Source: Macropodus opercularis (lineage: Eukaryota; Chordata; Actinopteri; Anabantiformes; Osphronemidae). Taken from it: a stretch of 64,000 nt of DNA. The stretch spans positions 14,624,501-14,688,500 of the forward strand of contig CM061100.1 of NCBI GenBank assembly GCA_030770545.1. Reading direction: 5' to 3'. The stretch's first letter is position 1, and each line of letters opens with the position of its first letter. The position numbers and the translations under genes were made by a program. Below the pieces are notes generated by a model. The model saw nothing but the letters and a program-made list of their open reading frames with translations, was not told the origin of the DNA and did no database searches. Positions 23,801 through 36,933 of the stretch are shown piece after piece.

Positions 23801-26800
23801 ACACAGAAGAAGACAGAAGCCATCCTGGAATATTCTGACCAACATCCTGAAGAACCAAGGAAGCACCAGTAGTGAACGACTCACCTGCCTGCACTGACAG
23901 AGCCATGCTGGAGACCTGTCAGGCCTATCTTATGTCTTTCACCAATATTTATCAACTGTTTTCTCTGTCCTCGCTGCTTTTAGAAGGATAAGAAGAAGCG
24001 GTGTAATAACTCTGTGGAGAGTTTATAGATTTGTTGAAATGTTTTCTAATTTTGTGATCTTGATTAACAGCCTTCGTACCTCAGAAACAAGTTACCTGAA
24101 TGAGGCCTTTTCATTCTACTCAGCCATCCGTCAGCGATCCTACTATTTTCAGGTCAACAAAGAGGATCGGTACGTTTCAAACCTCTTTCTTTTAATGTAA
24201 ATGCTTATATATAAACATTTTTATATTTAAATGAAGCAATGAGGTGTATTTGAGATTGATTGTAATCTTTTGTAGTAGTTTTAATAGTTAATAAATATAG
24301 TGTAAATATCAAATGTCGACTCATAATACAGTGCTGTGCTGTACCCACCTGTTTCAGTTCTTTTAAACCATATGTTTATTAGTTTTCTCTTGCTTTTATA
24401 TTTTTATATAAGCACACATTGACATAATCATCATGATCGATTCAACTCCACTGTAATAATACTGAAAATCGGACTGTGTTTTGAATTGTGGTTACACAGA
24501 CGCATTTTGAAAACAAATGAATGAATCTGTGAATGAGTCTAGAGATAAACGTGAACCTTAAATCTTTATCTAGGTCGGTCTGACATACAGGTTGGCTATT
24601 CTGACACAATGTGTGGAACCTCACAGCAGGTTGGAACAGCAGTTAAGCAAGAATTGCTGCACTTGCTGGAAACCTGCCAGGCTGGTGTTGGCCTTTAAAG
24701 GAAAGCGTGTCTTAAAATAGGGCCACCCTTTAAATGGATTGTTTCATTTGACATCGTCTTTTTTCTCGTCTTTTTGTCAGGCCAGAATTAGTAGTGAAGA
24801 AGCTTCGATATTACGCTCGTTACATAGTGGTCTGCTTACTTCTCAACAAGATGGACCTCGTCAAAGTTCTGGTGAAGGTACGCGCAGAGCACATACTGTA
24901 TGACTGAAAGAGTTCAAGCTCCCGTCCAGAAGGCCCCACACAGTCTACATCTGTAGCAGCTTCACCAACACATGGCTTTAACACTCAAGCACCTTTTTAT
25001 AAAGTCCTGCTCATCTTCGTGGTTGTCTGTAGTTATCTTCTTAGCTCAGCTGCCTGAACATTTAACTTTCTGCCACAGCTTCTCAGTCTCCCTCTGTTTC
25101 TCCTACTCTGCCCCACGTTTAGCTTGTCCTCTGCCTCCTTTAGAGACTGTGGTGTGGTAATGAGGTAATTGCATCTGTAGAGGTGAGGTTGACTGAATTG
25201 GAATCCTGGTCCTGCACTATGGAAAACGTATCAGGAGCCAAGACCCTCTAAGAAAAAATATCTGAATCTTCCATCAAGTGGCATAACCCAATGTGCAGAT
25301 CCAGCAGCTGTAGGTTTCTTGATTAAACCCCTGTTTTATTGGATTCCTTTCCCCCCATACCAAGTTCACTTCAGTAATTCAGTCATCCAGATCATCCACG
25401 TCTTAGACCCGGTCCCAACCAGACTCCTCAGGGAAGTGTTGCCGTGTATGCACACGTCTGTATTAGGTCACATGAATCTGTCTCTGCGAACAGGCTACAG
25501 GATCTACTGTACCTCAGGCCTTTAAGGTTCCTGAACCAATCTTGTCCTGCTTCCTTCTCTAGGACCACTTTGTCTTGGGAGACCCTGCCAGAGGTTTTTT
25601 GCCCCAGACAATTCAGCTCCCATGGTCATGGAATTTGACTAAAACAAATATGTTTTTGATACTAAGTAAAGTCATAATTAGATATCTGACAGAATGTATG
25701 GTGTGCGTGTATGTCAGGAATGGTGGACAGCAAGTCCCACAGCCTACAAGCTTTCTATGCAGCTCAATATGAATGGCTGCTCATTTGTGATCTCACAGTT
25801 AGGCTATTTTCAGGCTGTTTTGTGTCCTTTAGTAAGATGGCTTTGCAAACATCATCCAAATCTGCCACCGATCAAAGGTTTCTGTTTGCCAGTATACTGT
25901 GTATCTCACCTCTGTCTGTCTGCTACCTGAAGGAGTTATCTGAGGAAATTGAAGATTACACACAACGATTCAACACAGAGGACCAATTGGAGTGGAATCT
26001 GGTTTTACAGGAAGTGGCAGCTTTTGTAGAGGTAACCACTGACTGAAAAACAGCTTTTGTGGACAAATGTTCTAAACGGCCTGTGGCTTACTGCTGTTTG
26101 TCAATCTGTTTGCGTCACACAGGCAGATCCCGTAGTGATTTTGAATGACAACAATTCTGTTGTCGTCATTGGCAATCGGCTGCAGGAGGGAAGTGTGCCT
26201 CCACTGGAACAAGGCATGGTGGTGGGCCAGCTCGTCCTTGCAGATGCACTAATCATCGGCAATTGTAACAACCAGGTTTTAACACTAATTATAATAATAA
26301 TTTTGATGATGAATCAAAAACCACAAATATCGATGCATTGTATTGGGTATGAAAAGAGCCCAGCAGAGTCCTTCAGGAGTAAGGAAGAGAGCCACCATAT
26401 CAACTAGTTACGTAATACGCACTTAATAACCAAATGATCAGAGAAGACATCGACAGTAAACACCAGTAGGACTTCAGGGACTGGGCTGAATGAACAAACT
26501 AAACTTATTATCTGAACAGAGGATTATTTTGGAGATGAGGAATCCTTTACTCCCATTTAAAACCAGTAGCCATGATGGGATGAGCTGCGTGAGTCCAGTT
26601 CACAGCTTTCAAACAACATGTGCTGGCGCTCTGGCAGTTCTCGTGGAAGGCCTTTGATTAATTTAGCAACACAGTGCTATACATGCCTGGATTCATGCAG
26701 GTACAGTTGGCAGCAAAGTCCTGTAGCTCCGGAAAACGGTCACTCTTTCACATATTCTAATACATACTTACATGCATATACTGTATATACAATATTCTCT

Positions 26801-29800
26801 CCTGGAGAGATGATTTTTCACTGTCACGGATCATATCTGAGGTATATCACCCACTTCCAGCATAGATGTCATGCTGGTGCTAGTAAGGCTGGAGGTGGAG
26901 ATGCAAACATTTCCTACCATCCATCCCGTGTGGTCGGGCCTCACTGCTGCTTGCAGACAGAGATGCTCAGCAAGTGGAAAGACAAAGGTGGATGTGTGTT
27001 TTTATTTATAAACAAGAGACCTTTGACCTTTTAACGTGACTTTTATTTACAAGAATAAATAAAACGCAACAAAGCAATGAATTATAAAACAATAACAAGA
27101 AACAAAACAAACTCAACATTATCTAATCATGTCACCCTCAACGCAAACCTTTCTCAGCCATCAACCACCCTCACAGTCAGGAAATGCTGCCGCTGGAACG
27201 TACTGCTGGGAGCACAGAGGAGCTGCATGGCCGTTTCAAGGACCACATCAACTTCTGTAGAAACACTATTATACCGTGAAGTCTGTGTGTGACATGAAGA
27301 CTATCTGTCTAGGCATTGTTGAGTTGGAGTCAAAGGAAAGGCTCAAACACATCCAGCTTCAGCTGAAGAAGAAAGTTGACGTTCAGACACATTCAGAGCT
27401 GTTCTAACAGCACTGTGATTGTTGCATGTGTCCGGCATGGAAAGGAAGAGGAGCAAGTGGCCTGACTGAAACACTGACTGCTGCCTTCTGCCACAGTTAA
27501 AACTCAATGCAAGAAGACTGGACGAAGTGGTGCTGCCAACCAGCGAAGGGCTCGTTTCCTGTCCACATTTAGCTTGATACATTTATTAATGAGCCAGACT
27601 TTAAACAACTTTTAACAACAGCCAGATTTTAAATAATACTCTCACTCATATCATACCGTATTCACAAGAATGTGATAATGGATCTTGTCATTGTCATCTT
27701 GACCTTTGAACTTTGATTTTTGATGACCAAAATCAATTCAGTTCATCCTGGAGACAATTGTGCTTTTGGGATCTGACTTTACTTCAAACAACTGAACAAC
27801 AAACAGTTTACAGTGTAGTGGAAACCAGATCCTAACGTACTAAAACAGGCGAAGGTTTAACGGATGATATCGCAACAGTGGCACAAGTTTACAAGAATGT
27901 CGTTTTCCTCCTTTTCTAGGTGAAGTTCAGTGAGTTAACCATTGATATGTTCCGCATGCTTCAAGCTTTGGAGAGGGAACCTGTGAACCTGGCTGCACAG
28001 ACCTTTAAACAGGGAACACTGGTTAGTAGACTGTTGGGAGCAAAGACGTGCAAGTTAACAGTGTGTCACCGTGTGGGTGTGTGTGTGTGTGTGTCTGCCC
28101 TGTAATCCCAGGCACCGAATTCATACTGTAAATGAGATTAAGCACTTGAGAGCTGAGAGTTAAGATGCATGATTAACCTTGGTAGGTTAATGTGAACAAA
28201 TGAAGACGCTGTCACATCCTAAAGACGGATTATGCTTTTCTTGAAATCTACAACACTGAGAACATGAATAACAATAATATAATAATATCTCATCTTTTGC
28301 TGCAGGAACCCAATGAGAAACCAGCTAAAAGAGAAAATCCTCACAAGTATTTGCTGTACAAGCCAACTTTCAGCCAGCTTTTTACTTTCATGTCGGCCTC
28401 TTTTAAGGTCAGTATTTCCTTCACCGTGGCCATGATGTGTTAAATATCACTTCATCAAAGCCTTAGACTTTGAAATGCTCGACACCAAGACATGCAGAAA
28501 TATGTACAGTTGCTAGAAAAAGTATCTCAACCCTTTTGTGATTTCATGGCTTTCTGCATAAATCAGTCATAAACATGTTCTGAGCTTCATCTAACTCACA
28601 ACAATAGACAAACACAGTTTGCTTAAACTAATGCTGCACAAACATTCTATGTTTTTATTGGACATAACATGTGAACGTTCTCAGAGCAGGTGGTAAAGTA
28701 TGTGAACCTTTGGCCTTAATAACTGGTCGACCCTCCTCAACCAAACGTTTCCTGTAGCTGCAGATCAGACCTGCTCAACAGTCTGGAGGAATTTTGGACG
28801 TTTCCTCTTTACTAAACAGTTTCTGGGCATCAAAGTTCTTGGACGTTTGGTGTGAATCGTCTCCTGAGGTCGGGTTGAGGTCCAGACTCTGACTGGTCCA
28901 GTCCAGAAGGAGGATGTTCTCTGTTGTTGATTTGCTGCTATGCTTTGGGTCGTGGTCCTGTTGCATCACCATCCTCTGTGGAGCTGGATGGAGACTGTGT
29001 TTTTCTATTGTTATGACTTGGATGAAGATCATAACACATTTAAGACTCATTTATGCAGAAATCCATGTAATCACAAATAGTTCAGACTTTTTCTTTCAAC
29101 TGCAAGTGTTTGTTTAATTGTACTGTTACAATAACAAGGCCATAGAGTAATAATACGAGTTTACAAAGCGTAATGCAACTAAAATCTCTGCTAGTTAGGA
29201 AAACAGTTTGAAATACAGCTCCACAGTTTATGAGGGTAAAATAAATGATATAATATATAAAATATATATTATTAATAAATAAAACAAAATAATATATATA
29301 AAATCCATAAATAAATCCACATAAACATCCAAATAAATCCTTTGCTTGGAAGCAGCTTGTCTTACTTACTAACTTACTAACTTCACAGTAAGTGGAGTTG
29401 TCTGTCACCAGGTTTTAATATATGCATAATATTTTTAGTATTGAAATTGTCAGTTGTCAGTCTGAGTATTTAACATATACTGTATGCAACACTTTCTAAT
29501 CTTTCTTTCTTTCGTTGCTCTAATTTGAAGGAACTGCCTGCCAACAGTGTTCTTCTTATCTACCTGTCAGCTACTGGAGTCTTCCCTACTGGCCATTCAG
29601 ATTATAAAGGTAAAATGCGTCCGTCTTTCTTTCCTAGTAAAACCTGCTGTGTATATATTAAACATGGAGCCAAATAAGTCACCATATCAGGGACCTTATG
29701 ATGCATAAAGATACTGAAAACATGAAAACATTCTTCCAGAAACTCAGTTTTGAAGTCTTTGACTTTATTCGGGTCATGTTTATCCCAAAGGTTCTGTTCA

Positions 29801-32800
29801 GTAGCAACTAGACTTGCTTTTGTTCTTCTTGAAGCATCTGTAAGAAGAGAGAAGCAACAGTTAGCACCGACCGGCTTTGTTTATACCATATATTTAAGGA
29901 TATTATCCACTAGGTTTCTCACAGAGGATTGTTAGTGTTTTGTCTGTTGAGGTTCTGTTCAGTGAGAACTGGACGTTGTTTGTTCTTGTAAACATTCCAA
30001 ATTCCACCAACCAAGCGTAATCAGATCTGAGTGACTGGCAGAGAGGAGCAGGCTCATTAGCAACTACACGGGCACCTGTGGGTGAGCTGTTCCACCTGAC
30101 TGGTGTGTGCTAGACCGACGCTGCATTGGAAAGGGGGGATGTGCGCTTAGACCCCCCCACTTCAACGAAGGAAGGTGAACCTCAATAGTGGGATCGAGAC
30201 GACCTGGATAACGTTTGCACAACACTACAAAAAGAGAAAATAGAGAAGGTCAGCGAGAGAAAACGATGAGCAAATATTTATGATAAAACTGAACTAACTG
30301 AGCTTAAAATGGGAGGATCCGGATTTACAGGCTGAACCTGATACAGTTAATTAATGTTAGCATTTTACTACATCACATACAGTCACAGTAACTAATTAAG
30401 CTGCGTTATCTCCCTCACCCAGAAATGAGCTCATTGTTAGGATGTTGAGAAAACAGTGACCCACACGTCACAGCATTTCTCCCCAGTGTTTCGCTCGCTC
30501 TCTGTTTCTTCTTTATCTGATGTTGCAGTGAGATTTATCTCACTCTCTGTATTGTCTTCCACTTTTAAAATGATTCGTCTAATCTGATTTGTTCCTGCAG
30601 GACCATATGATTTTGGAGGCGTTCTTACAAATACAAATCGAGATGTGGTGAATGGAGAGACTGTGCAGAAGAGGAATCAGGCTCAGAAAGAAATGCACTG
30701 GTGAGAAATTACTGTATCATTAAAAAACTAATATGAAGTGTTCCAAGCTTGGCAGCTTTGATTATCAAACAGCAGCCACGAGAAACAGATGATTCCATGT
30801 CACTGTATAGAAGTGTGGGGTATTGGAGTCACCCACTAATCGTAGGGTTGACTGTTTGATTCCTGGCTCCTCCAGTGAACCATTTACCTTCAGTCCTGCC
30901 AGAAGGACATATTGACTTATTCGTTTTCTTATCGGTAATGTTTCAGCCTCCACCCAGGAGACTTACTGCCTTTTACACGAAAGCCACTTTTTGTCATTGT
31001 GGATTCTTCCAACAGCACAGCCTACAAGGTACGGTACCATCTGCTCAGCCTCACACTGAGATTCCCAAAACAAGAAATTTAATTTCATTTTAAATTTGTA
31101 AATCAGTGAAATACATAATGCGTAAATGTTACATATCAATAATTATGTCATTAATAAAAGTAACAGTAAGATTTTAACCATAAAAATCTTTTTTTGTATT
31201 TCAAAATACATTACTAACACAGTGAAGTGTGCAAAAAGTATCAAGGTAATATGATCAACAGCAAATATTTAGCATTTCCTGTTGTTGTTTTCCAATAGAA
31301 GTTCACAAATCTGTTTGGCCAGCCTCTGGTTTGCCTACTGTCACCATCGGTATATCCCAAAACCGTACAAGGTGAGTGAATTACGTGCTTAAATTAAAAC
31401 TATACACACCCACAGACAGATGGAGCAGCTCAAAAGTGCTGCCATGAGCCACTTTTAGCCTCTTACAAGCTGCCCTGCTCCTGTGCATGAAAGGAGGTCT
31501 GAACATTCCAGTGGAGCCTTCCCCAGTCTAGCACCAATAACGGTTAGAATTCCTTCACGTACCGCACAAAGAATCAGCAGCTGTGACGTGATGAGCGCTA
31601 TGCTGGCTATTGGCTTTTAAACCGTTTTTATAGCGAAGGGTGTTTGAGCCAAGAGTCTGAAACTAAAAAAATTCAGCTCTTAAAGTGAGATTTGAAACGG
31701 AAACATAGGCGAGTGTTTGTAAAGAATATAACATTCATTTTAATAATTATTTATTTGAATTGAGAAACTTCAGATTCAGTTTTTCAGCTTTCAGTTTCAA
31801 ATAGTTTGTTTCCGTTTGATTGATTTCGCTCCATAGCTTCACTGTTCCAGTTCCAGCTGTGTTAGTTTAGTTATGTTAACTCTAGCAAAGCCTGCTGTGC
31901 CATTTGAAATATTGCTTCAGCGTTTGAGTACAGATTGATGCCGGGTCAAGACAAATGGGCTGCTCGTCAGGGCAGGCGTTGCTAATACAGTTTTCCTAAG
32001 GCAGAGGACGCTAAACCTACTTCAGTTTGATTTGAACCCCGTTTAAAGACTGTGTGAGCACCTTTACTAAACCTGCTTTTCACTTGTTAGACTCAAGTCC
32101 ATTGACTTCAACTGGAGACATAAATGAAAATAAGTAAAACAAACCCTTTTTCAGATATTTAACATTAATTTAACGGACAGTACGTTTCTCTCTTACCTCC
32201 TCAGATCAGTCTCAGCGAGGGAGTCTCTTCACTCTGTTCCTCTACAGCCCTCTCTTGGCTTTCTCCTCCATTTGTGGACTGAACAGCCTGCGACGAGGAC
32301 TGTGGGAGAGGGCCCAGGAATTACTTCGTAAAATCTACCGTGACATTGGACAGATGATAACTCGATCGCGGACCATAGGTATTATATGTCCCATATGCAA
32401 ACCTAGAATGATCTCGGTTGGAACTTCAACAAGCCAGAAAGCTCGTGATGGGTTTTCCTGAGTGGCTGTGGAATGAATTGAATTCACAGTGATCTAGATA
32501 AGTGTTGAAACCTGTTGAAGCTCTTAACGTGACTGAGCAGTTCTTCAACACTGTCCACTCAGATCAAGCCTTTCTGCAATTCTTTGGTGATGAGTTTCTC
32601 CGGCTACTGCTGATCCGCTTTGTGTTCTGCTGTGCCACACTGAGACTACACAAGCTGTTTCGGGTAAGTCACTTCTCCTGTAGTTAGTCTGAGCATGTTG
32701 CCAGCAAACCGCCTTTGTCCAGTTCCAAGCCTTGTGGTCAGGGGCTCTTGGTGGGACCATTCATGAACCACGAGTCACGTAGAAATGTCTCACGTCAGTC

Positions 32801-32810
32801 ATCAGTCAGC

Positions 32811-32858
<48 letters not shown>

Positions 32859-33386
32859 CCTGTGTAAAGCTTTTAGGCAGTTGTAAAAAAAAGATTTTTA
32901 TAATGTTAAATGTTAAACATTTATTTTCATAAATGAACAGCAGAGAATCTAAATCCCATCAGTGTTTGCTGTGTCCATCCTTTTGCCTTCAAACAGCAGC
33001 AGATCTTCCAGGTTCACAGTGTTTGAAGGAACTGGGCTGTAGGTTGGTCCAACATCTAGAGAACCAACCACAGATCTTCTGTGGATGCAGGGTTTCTACA
33101 TCCTTCTGTCTCCCCACCCTCCTCCACTATGTTGGACCAGTACCTCACTAATAATGACAAACAGTCAGAACAGCATTCAGTGCTTGTCTGTTGATGTGTT
33201 TCACGGGCTGAGGCCTGTTTGATATCTTGCTGTCTGCAGGAGTCCCAGAGCTTTCCAGAGTCGTACCCTGAGCTCCCCAAGCAGGACACAGTGGAAAGCA
33301 GCGTTCTACAGAAGCATGTTCTGGAACTGGCAGCCATGCTGGATGTGCAGAGCCTGTTTTGGGATGATTCAGTGGAGTCCTACTAA
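17711..33386 (+). CDS. scai: Protein SCAI (suppressor of cancer cell invasion), 16 coding exons
   Basis: SCAI is a nuclear protein that binds MRTF-A/SRF and represses its targets, including beta1-integrin; it also works with 53BP1 in double-strand-break repair. Coding exons are 17711-17817, 22633-22728, 22842-22928, 24071-24169, 24781-24877, 25933-26031, 26123-26275, 27920-28021, 28306-28407, 29531-29609, 30601-30700, 30947-31028, 31299-31371, 32205-32378, 32563-32663 and 33240-33386 (TAA). Every junction has AG/GT ends and compatible phase, giving 565 residues. Recognisable stretches include ERKTVTDFCYLLDKSKQLFN, SYFGRTFDVYTKLWKFQQQH, LRTSETSYLNEAFSFYSAIR, NPHKYLLYKPTFSQL, ELPANSVLLIYLSATGVFPT and FTNLFGQPLVCLLSP. 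The length matches the human protein counted from its internal Met before GAEDD. No frame break was seen, so the copy looks functional. The N-terminus is uncertain (see the 17697 entry). Confidence 0.95.
19862..20340 (-). other. Unrecognised coding-like fragments (possible retrocopy debris)
   Basis: Reading the minus strand, an open stretch ends in a lysine run and stop (…RNGAGKKKK at 20201-20203) and is followed by an AATAAA-like string. A second open stretch (MKQKRGFKSKVPAGSFMMKP onward) runs down to 19862. Both are rich in Lys and lack an obvious splice structure. I do not recognise the protein. They could be remnants of a processed pseudogene or chance open frames next to the LINE fragment on the same strand. 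Confidence 0.25.
20374..20860 (-). mobile_element. Decayed non-LTR retrotransposon (LINE) reverse transcriptase fragment
   Basis: Minus-strand open pieces carry motifs typical of fish CR1/L2/Rex-type LINE polymerases: ADVRKSLSRINPRKAAGPDN followed downstream by a YHPIAPTTIMIKCFERLVMQ segment, in the expected N-to-C order. The pieces are in different frames with stops between them, so the copy is dead. It sits inside a scai intron, antisense to the gene. Confidence 0.75.
21315..21394 (+). repeat. Interspersed repeat, copy A (shared with 33025-33104)
   Basis: About 80 bases, starting gaaggaactgggctgtaggt, match the segment at 33025-33104 with only a few differences. Downstream at about 21555-21590 is cctttgcacagtactgtata, which resembles the inverted end of a Tc1-like element; copy B has a matching end upstream (cagtcctgtgtaaagc at 32856). 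Together they suggest one non-autonomous DNA-transposon family. Confidence 0.7.
23335..23412 (+). repeat. Probable hAT-type transposon end
   Basis: The string ggaccgcggcacagaggttgagaaacactgg resembles a terminal segment that recurs in vertebrate hAT-family MITEs. The partner end was not found, so boundaries and family are tentative. Confidence 0.3.
28507..29102 (-). mobile_element. Tc1-like DNA transposon remnant, copy 2 (scai intron)
   Basis: The element starts CAGTTGCTAGAAAAAGTAT after a TA dinucleotide and ends ...CTTTCAACTG, in inverted orientation relative to copy 1 at 1220-2125. The minus strand encodes a transposase fragment (QRMVMQQDHDPKHSSKSTTE, then LLDWTSQSLDLNP) that is interrupted soon after and lacks the N-terminal half. 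It is about 600 bp against about 906 bp for copy 1, so it is internally deleted and cannot be autonomous. Confidence 0.88.
32813..32854 (+). repeat. (TG)n microsatellite
   Basis: Twenty-one uninterrupted TG units lie in the last scai intron, immediately before the end of a transposon-like repeat at 32856. Confidence 0.97.
32856..33104 (+). mobile_element. Non-autonomous Tc1-like repeat, copy B
   Basis: It begins cagtcctgtgtaaagctttt, which resembles a Tc1/mariner inverted end of a common fish family, and contains the 80-bp segment (33025-33104) shared with 21315-21394. No open transposase frame is present. The 3' end is unclear. Confidence 0.5.
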
Positions 33387-35950
33387 CCTCATCCAAAAAG
33401 GGCAAAGTGACTCAACTGCCAGAGCAGCAGGCTCTGCTTTTTTACAAGTAATCAGATATTTCATTCCATATGTACGAGTTCATATTAACTGTTACTTGTG
33501 GAAACAAATGTAATGCAACATTGAATCTGTACGTTTGCATAGATTACCCAAAGCGGAACAGTGTCAGTTCCCTATTTTGAGTCTCTACGGCCTCCTGAAT
33601 AATCATTAAAACAAACGAGAGGCTGCAGAATTGTCCCCAACTCTCGTTTGCCAGCCAAATCCAACATTTCAGGCCCTTGTGCCATCAGAACACTTTGCTA
33701 AACAAAACCCTTCAAACGTAATGTTTGTGCAGTTGGTTAACAATGAACCAAAAGTTTGGAGACGTTTTGGTTTTGATGAGGTGCCGCTTGCTGTAGGAAA
33801 CCACGTCACGCACGTTTCCAGCCCTGTGTCGTTCTTTGCCATGTCACTGTGCCATATCAGCGTCCAGAGCCGATCCGACCGCACCACTCTCCATGTCTGT
33901 CACTCGTTGCAGCCATCGTGTCCATGGCCACAGGGGCTGTGTTGTGTGTCTCATTTCCAAACCGCTAATAATATCAGTTTTCTAATCATCACACCATCTT
34001 GGGGAAAAACCATGGAATCCAAGTTAATAAATTGTAATGACTGAGCATTTGAACCAAAAGATACTACTTTTCAGATGCAGTCACAAATAATTTATTACTA
34101 CCTACTGTAAATTATTTATATGAATATACATTTGGTGCTCTGGTATTTGTAGCAGCGGGAGAGTTTATTATGACCTTAAGTGTTGGCTTGAATTGTATCA
34201 GTGTTACCTTTCAAACACGTGGGGATTTTCTTTGTGGCAGCCGTTCTGAGTGATTGCGCTAAAGACGTTGGCACTGCCACGGCCCCAATAAATGTTAAAA
34301 AAAGTACAACGGGAGTGAAGAAAGGGACGAAGACAGCGTTACGCGTTCTTATCATATTCTATTTATTGAAATCTTTAGTATGTACATAACAGCAGGCAAT
34401 GTTTTGGCACAAACGTGTTCAGTGTCTAAGAAATGTATGGAAGCACGGCGGCCGTTGGAGTAGCAGCGCTGTCGCCTGGGTGGCGTTTGCATGTCCCCCG
34501 TAGACCTGCTGTTAGGTTCCCTGCAGATTCTAAGAGTGTGAATGGCAGCAAATGGAAGCCGCCTGTCTCTGTGTCAGCTGGCACCCGTAGTGTAAGCGCT
34601 TGGTGGATGGATTGCACCAAATGTGAAAACCGAAGAGGGAACAACATGTCAATGTGGCCACTTTGTTCATGGCCAGTTTTCTAAAGTGCCACATTCCAAC
34701 ATTCCAAGGAAAACCACGCTTTTCTCCATGTTCGTGAGCCATTTCTACATTTTCTTCTATTTGTGTTGTAGTAATAACTTTTTTGTGCCCTTGTATTGAC
34801 AGTTAAGATGTTGTGGGCTTGCACTTTATGAAGTTTAATATTGGTGTAATCTTGTTTGTTGTGTATTAGGAGAAAAAAAAGGAGAAAATCCTCCCATGTT
34901 CTTGTTCTTCACACTTGTCTGCTTTTTACACTATTGAACAGGTTTTTTACTGAGAAAATGTGAGATGGTAACTAAAAACATTTCTGTTTTTCATCTGCTC
35001 TAACTTTTTAACTGTTTCTGCCTGAAAAGTGTCCAACACATTGTAGCTGTATCGAAGGGTCTGCAGCAGACGTAGTCCCAGTGGTGTCTAGCCGTCAGGC
35101 CTGTGAAATGCTACTGAAGGTGGGAACATCGCCATCAGTCATCAATGATTTTGTGCCAAAAAGTTATGTAAAAAAGTATTTGGATTAAGAAGTAAATTAC
35201 TCCTTATATGTGTAATATACAGTACACACTCCACTATACAATACACAGTAAGAATACAACACTAAAATAATGTGGTGGCACAAAGTACTGATGCGTTGAT
35301 TTTCCCTTTTTGGGTCCGTTGATTGTTGCTACACCACCGGTACTTGCAGCAGGGCTCTGCAGACCATGGCTGTTGGTGGAAGATGCGATCAAGCATCTAC
35401 TACTACTACTATTTAAATGGGGTTGCTAAATTCTGGACGCAGCTACACCCTCAGTGTGGAAACGTATGCAGCCACATTATTGTAGTTTTTTACATTACAG
35501 GTGGAAAAAGGTCTCATTTATTGCATGACGCCAACCTGGCGTTTGAACAGGTAGACTGTGTGTGTACACACACACAAATGTGTAATCTCATTGACAATTG
35601 TCACAGCCTTGATAGTTGATCTAATGTGAAAACCCTCATCACACAGAATCAAAGTCCCATTTGTGTACTGTTCATACCGAAAACCTATAAATGAGAAACA
35701 GTAGCATCAATAGCGTGAAGCTTAAGGCTGGATCAGGCTGATCGAGAGGGTAAAAAATAAATGTGTTTCAGTTTTAAAAATGTGCAAATGATTATCTGTT
35801 AGCAGCATGTTTGTTTAGAATAGAACGTGCCAACGCGTGGTGTGTGTCCGTTTCCCATCCCATCGATGAGAAGTCTAAATTATTGTATCAGCTTTTTCCT
35901 GTGTTGCCAGATTGAGACAATAAAGAGAAGGACCATTTGGCGTAAGGTGG
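33387..35950 (+). terminator. scai: scai 3' UTR with several candidate poly(A) signals
   Basis: After the scai stop codon there is no further gene-like sequence. AATAAA hexamers occur at 34026-34031, 34287-34292 and 35919-35924; the last is followed by a GT-rich stretch (gttttcgtgtgtgtttggtgg) that could be a downstream element. A 137-codon open frame at 33631-34044 has no recognisable homology and is treated as non-coding. The true cleavage site is undecided. Confidence 0.4.
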
Positions 35951-36589
35951 CTCCGTCTCCCGTTCTTTGGCTCGGAGGAGTTTTCGTGTGTGTTTGGTGG
36001 AGGCATTTCATTTTCCATGGGCGAACCTCTTCTCTGCAGACAGCTTCTTGGACGGAATCCTTTCTTGTGTCGAGTAATGTGCTGCGGGCTTTTAAAGCCC
36101 CAGCGTTTCCACCAAGTCTTTGCCAGAGTCTTAGTTGATGGCCTTCCAACACCAGGTCTGAGCGATTCCTCGGCTTTTCAGAGTCAGCGCTGAACTCAGC
36201 TGCAGCACGTAGGCCAGGCTGTCGGTGTGTAATACAGAAGGTAAGTGTTTAACCTTGTGTCTGTGGAGATTCTCATCATCCACGTGAAGTTGTTTGAAGG
36301 TTGAGTCGTGGCAGCTGGACTTCTTCTCTTTCGTAGATCTATTGAACTTGAACTCTTAATTGATTATTGGCTAATTATGGCCCAATTCTAACGAGTTCAT
36401 TAAATGATTTAGACGCTTCCAGCCTGTCAATCTCTGACATTACAGGGTAAGTGATTTAAAGAAGCGGACTGAATGCCGCCACCTGCTGGCGGAGCCTTGA
36501 CGTTACAGGGTAACGGGCTTTGCAGCGTTTCACCAGAGTAATTAAATTGTCCGTCTTTTCATTTACTCCTTTGATTCAAATTGGACATA

Positions 36590-36760
36590 GCATCACTTGT
36601 AACCACACGATTCTCGCGCAGTAATTCGGACAGATGTTCCAGGACAACGTTCCTCCGCCAGACCCTTCGACGTCACGCGCACAGTCCCTGAGCTGACAGA
36701 AGCCTCTCTTCCGCTTCCGGCGAGAATCTGCGGGACAACGTCCGTTACCGCCGGAGAACG
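36590..36760. promoter_or_regulatory. Short CpG-rich, promoter-like island
   Basis: The segment is CpG dense and contains a CRE-like core (GACGTCAC, about 36670), an ETS core on the plus strand (CTTCCGGCG, about 36714) and CGCGCAG strings. No adjacent first exon is clear on either strand. It may be an enhancer, an unannotated promoter or a remnant. Confidence 0.3.
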
Positions 36761-36933
36761 TTTGAAAACTCGGATAAATAAAAAAATGGGCATTTACTGT
36801 GTTTGTTATTGTTTTGAACGGCGGCTTCGCTCTGTGTGGTATAATGATCTGAAACTATGAGGAGACGCCTATAAAATAATATATAAAATATTAAAGTAAC
36901 TGCTCCCACGGGTGGTTTTCCGTTAGTCAGTCT

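Noticed and set aside
33631..34044. 137-codon open frame after the scai stop
   Set aside because: No recognisable domain or splice link; it lies in the probable scai 3' UTR.
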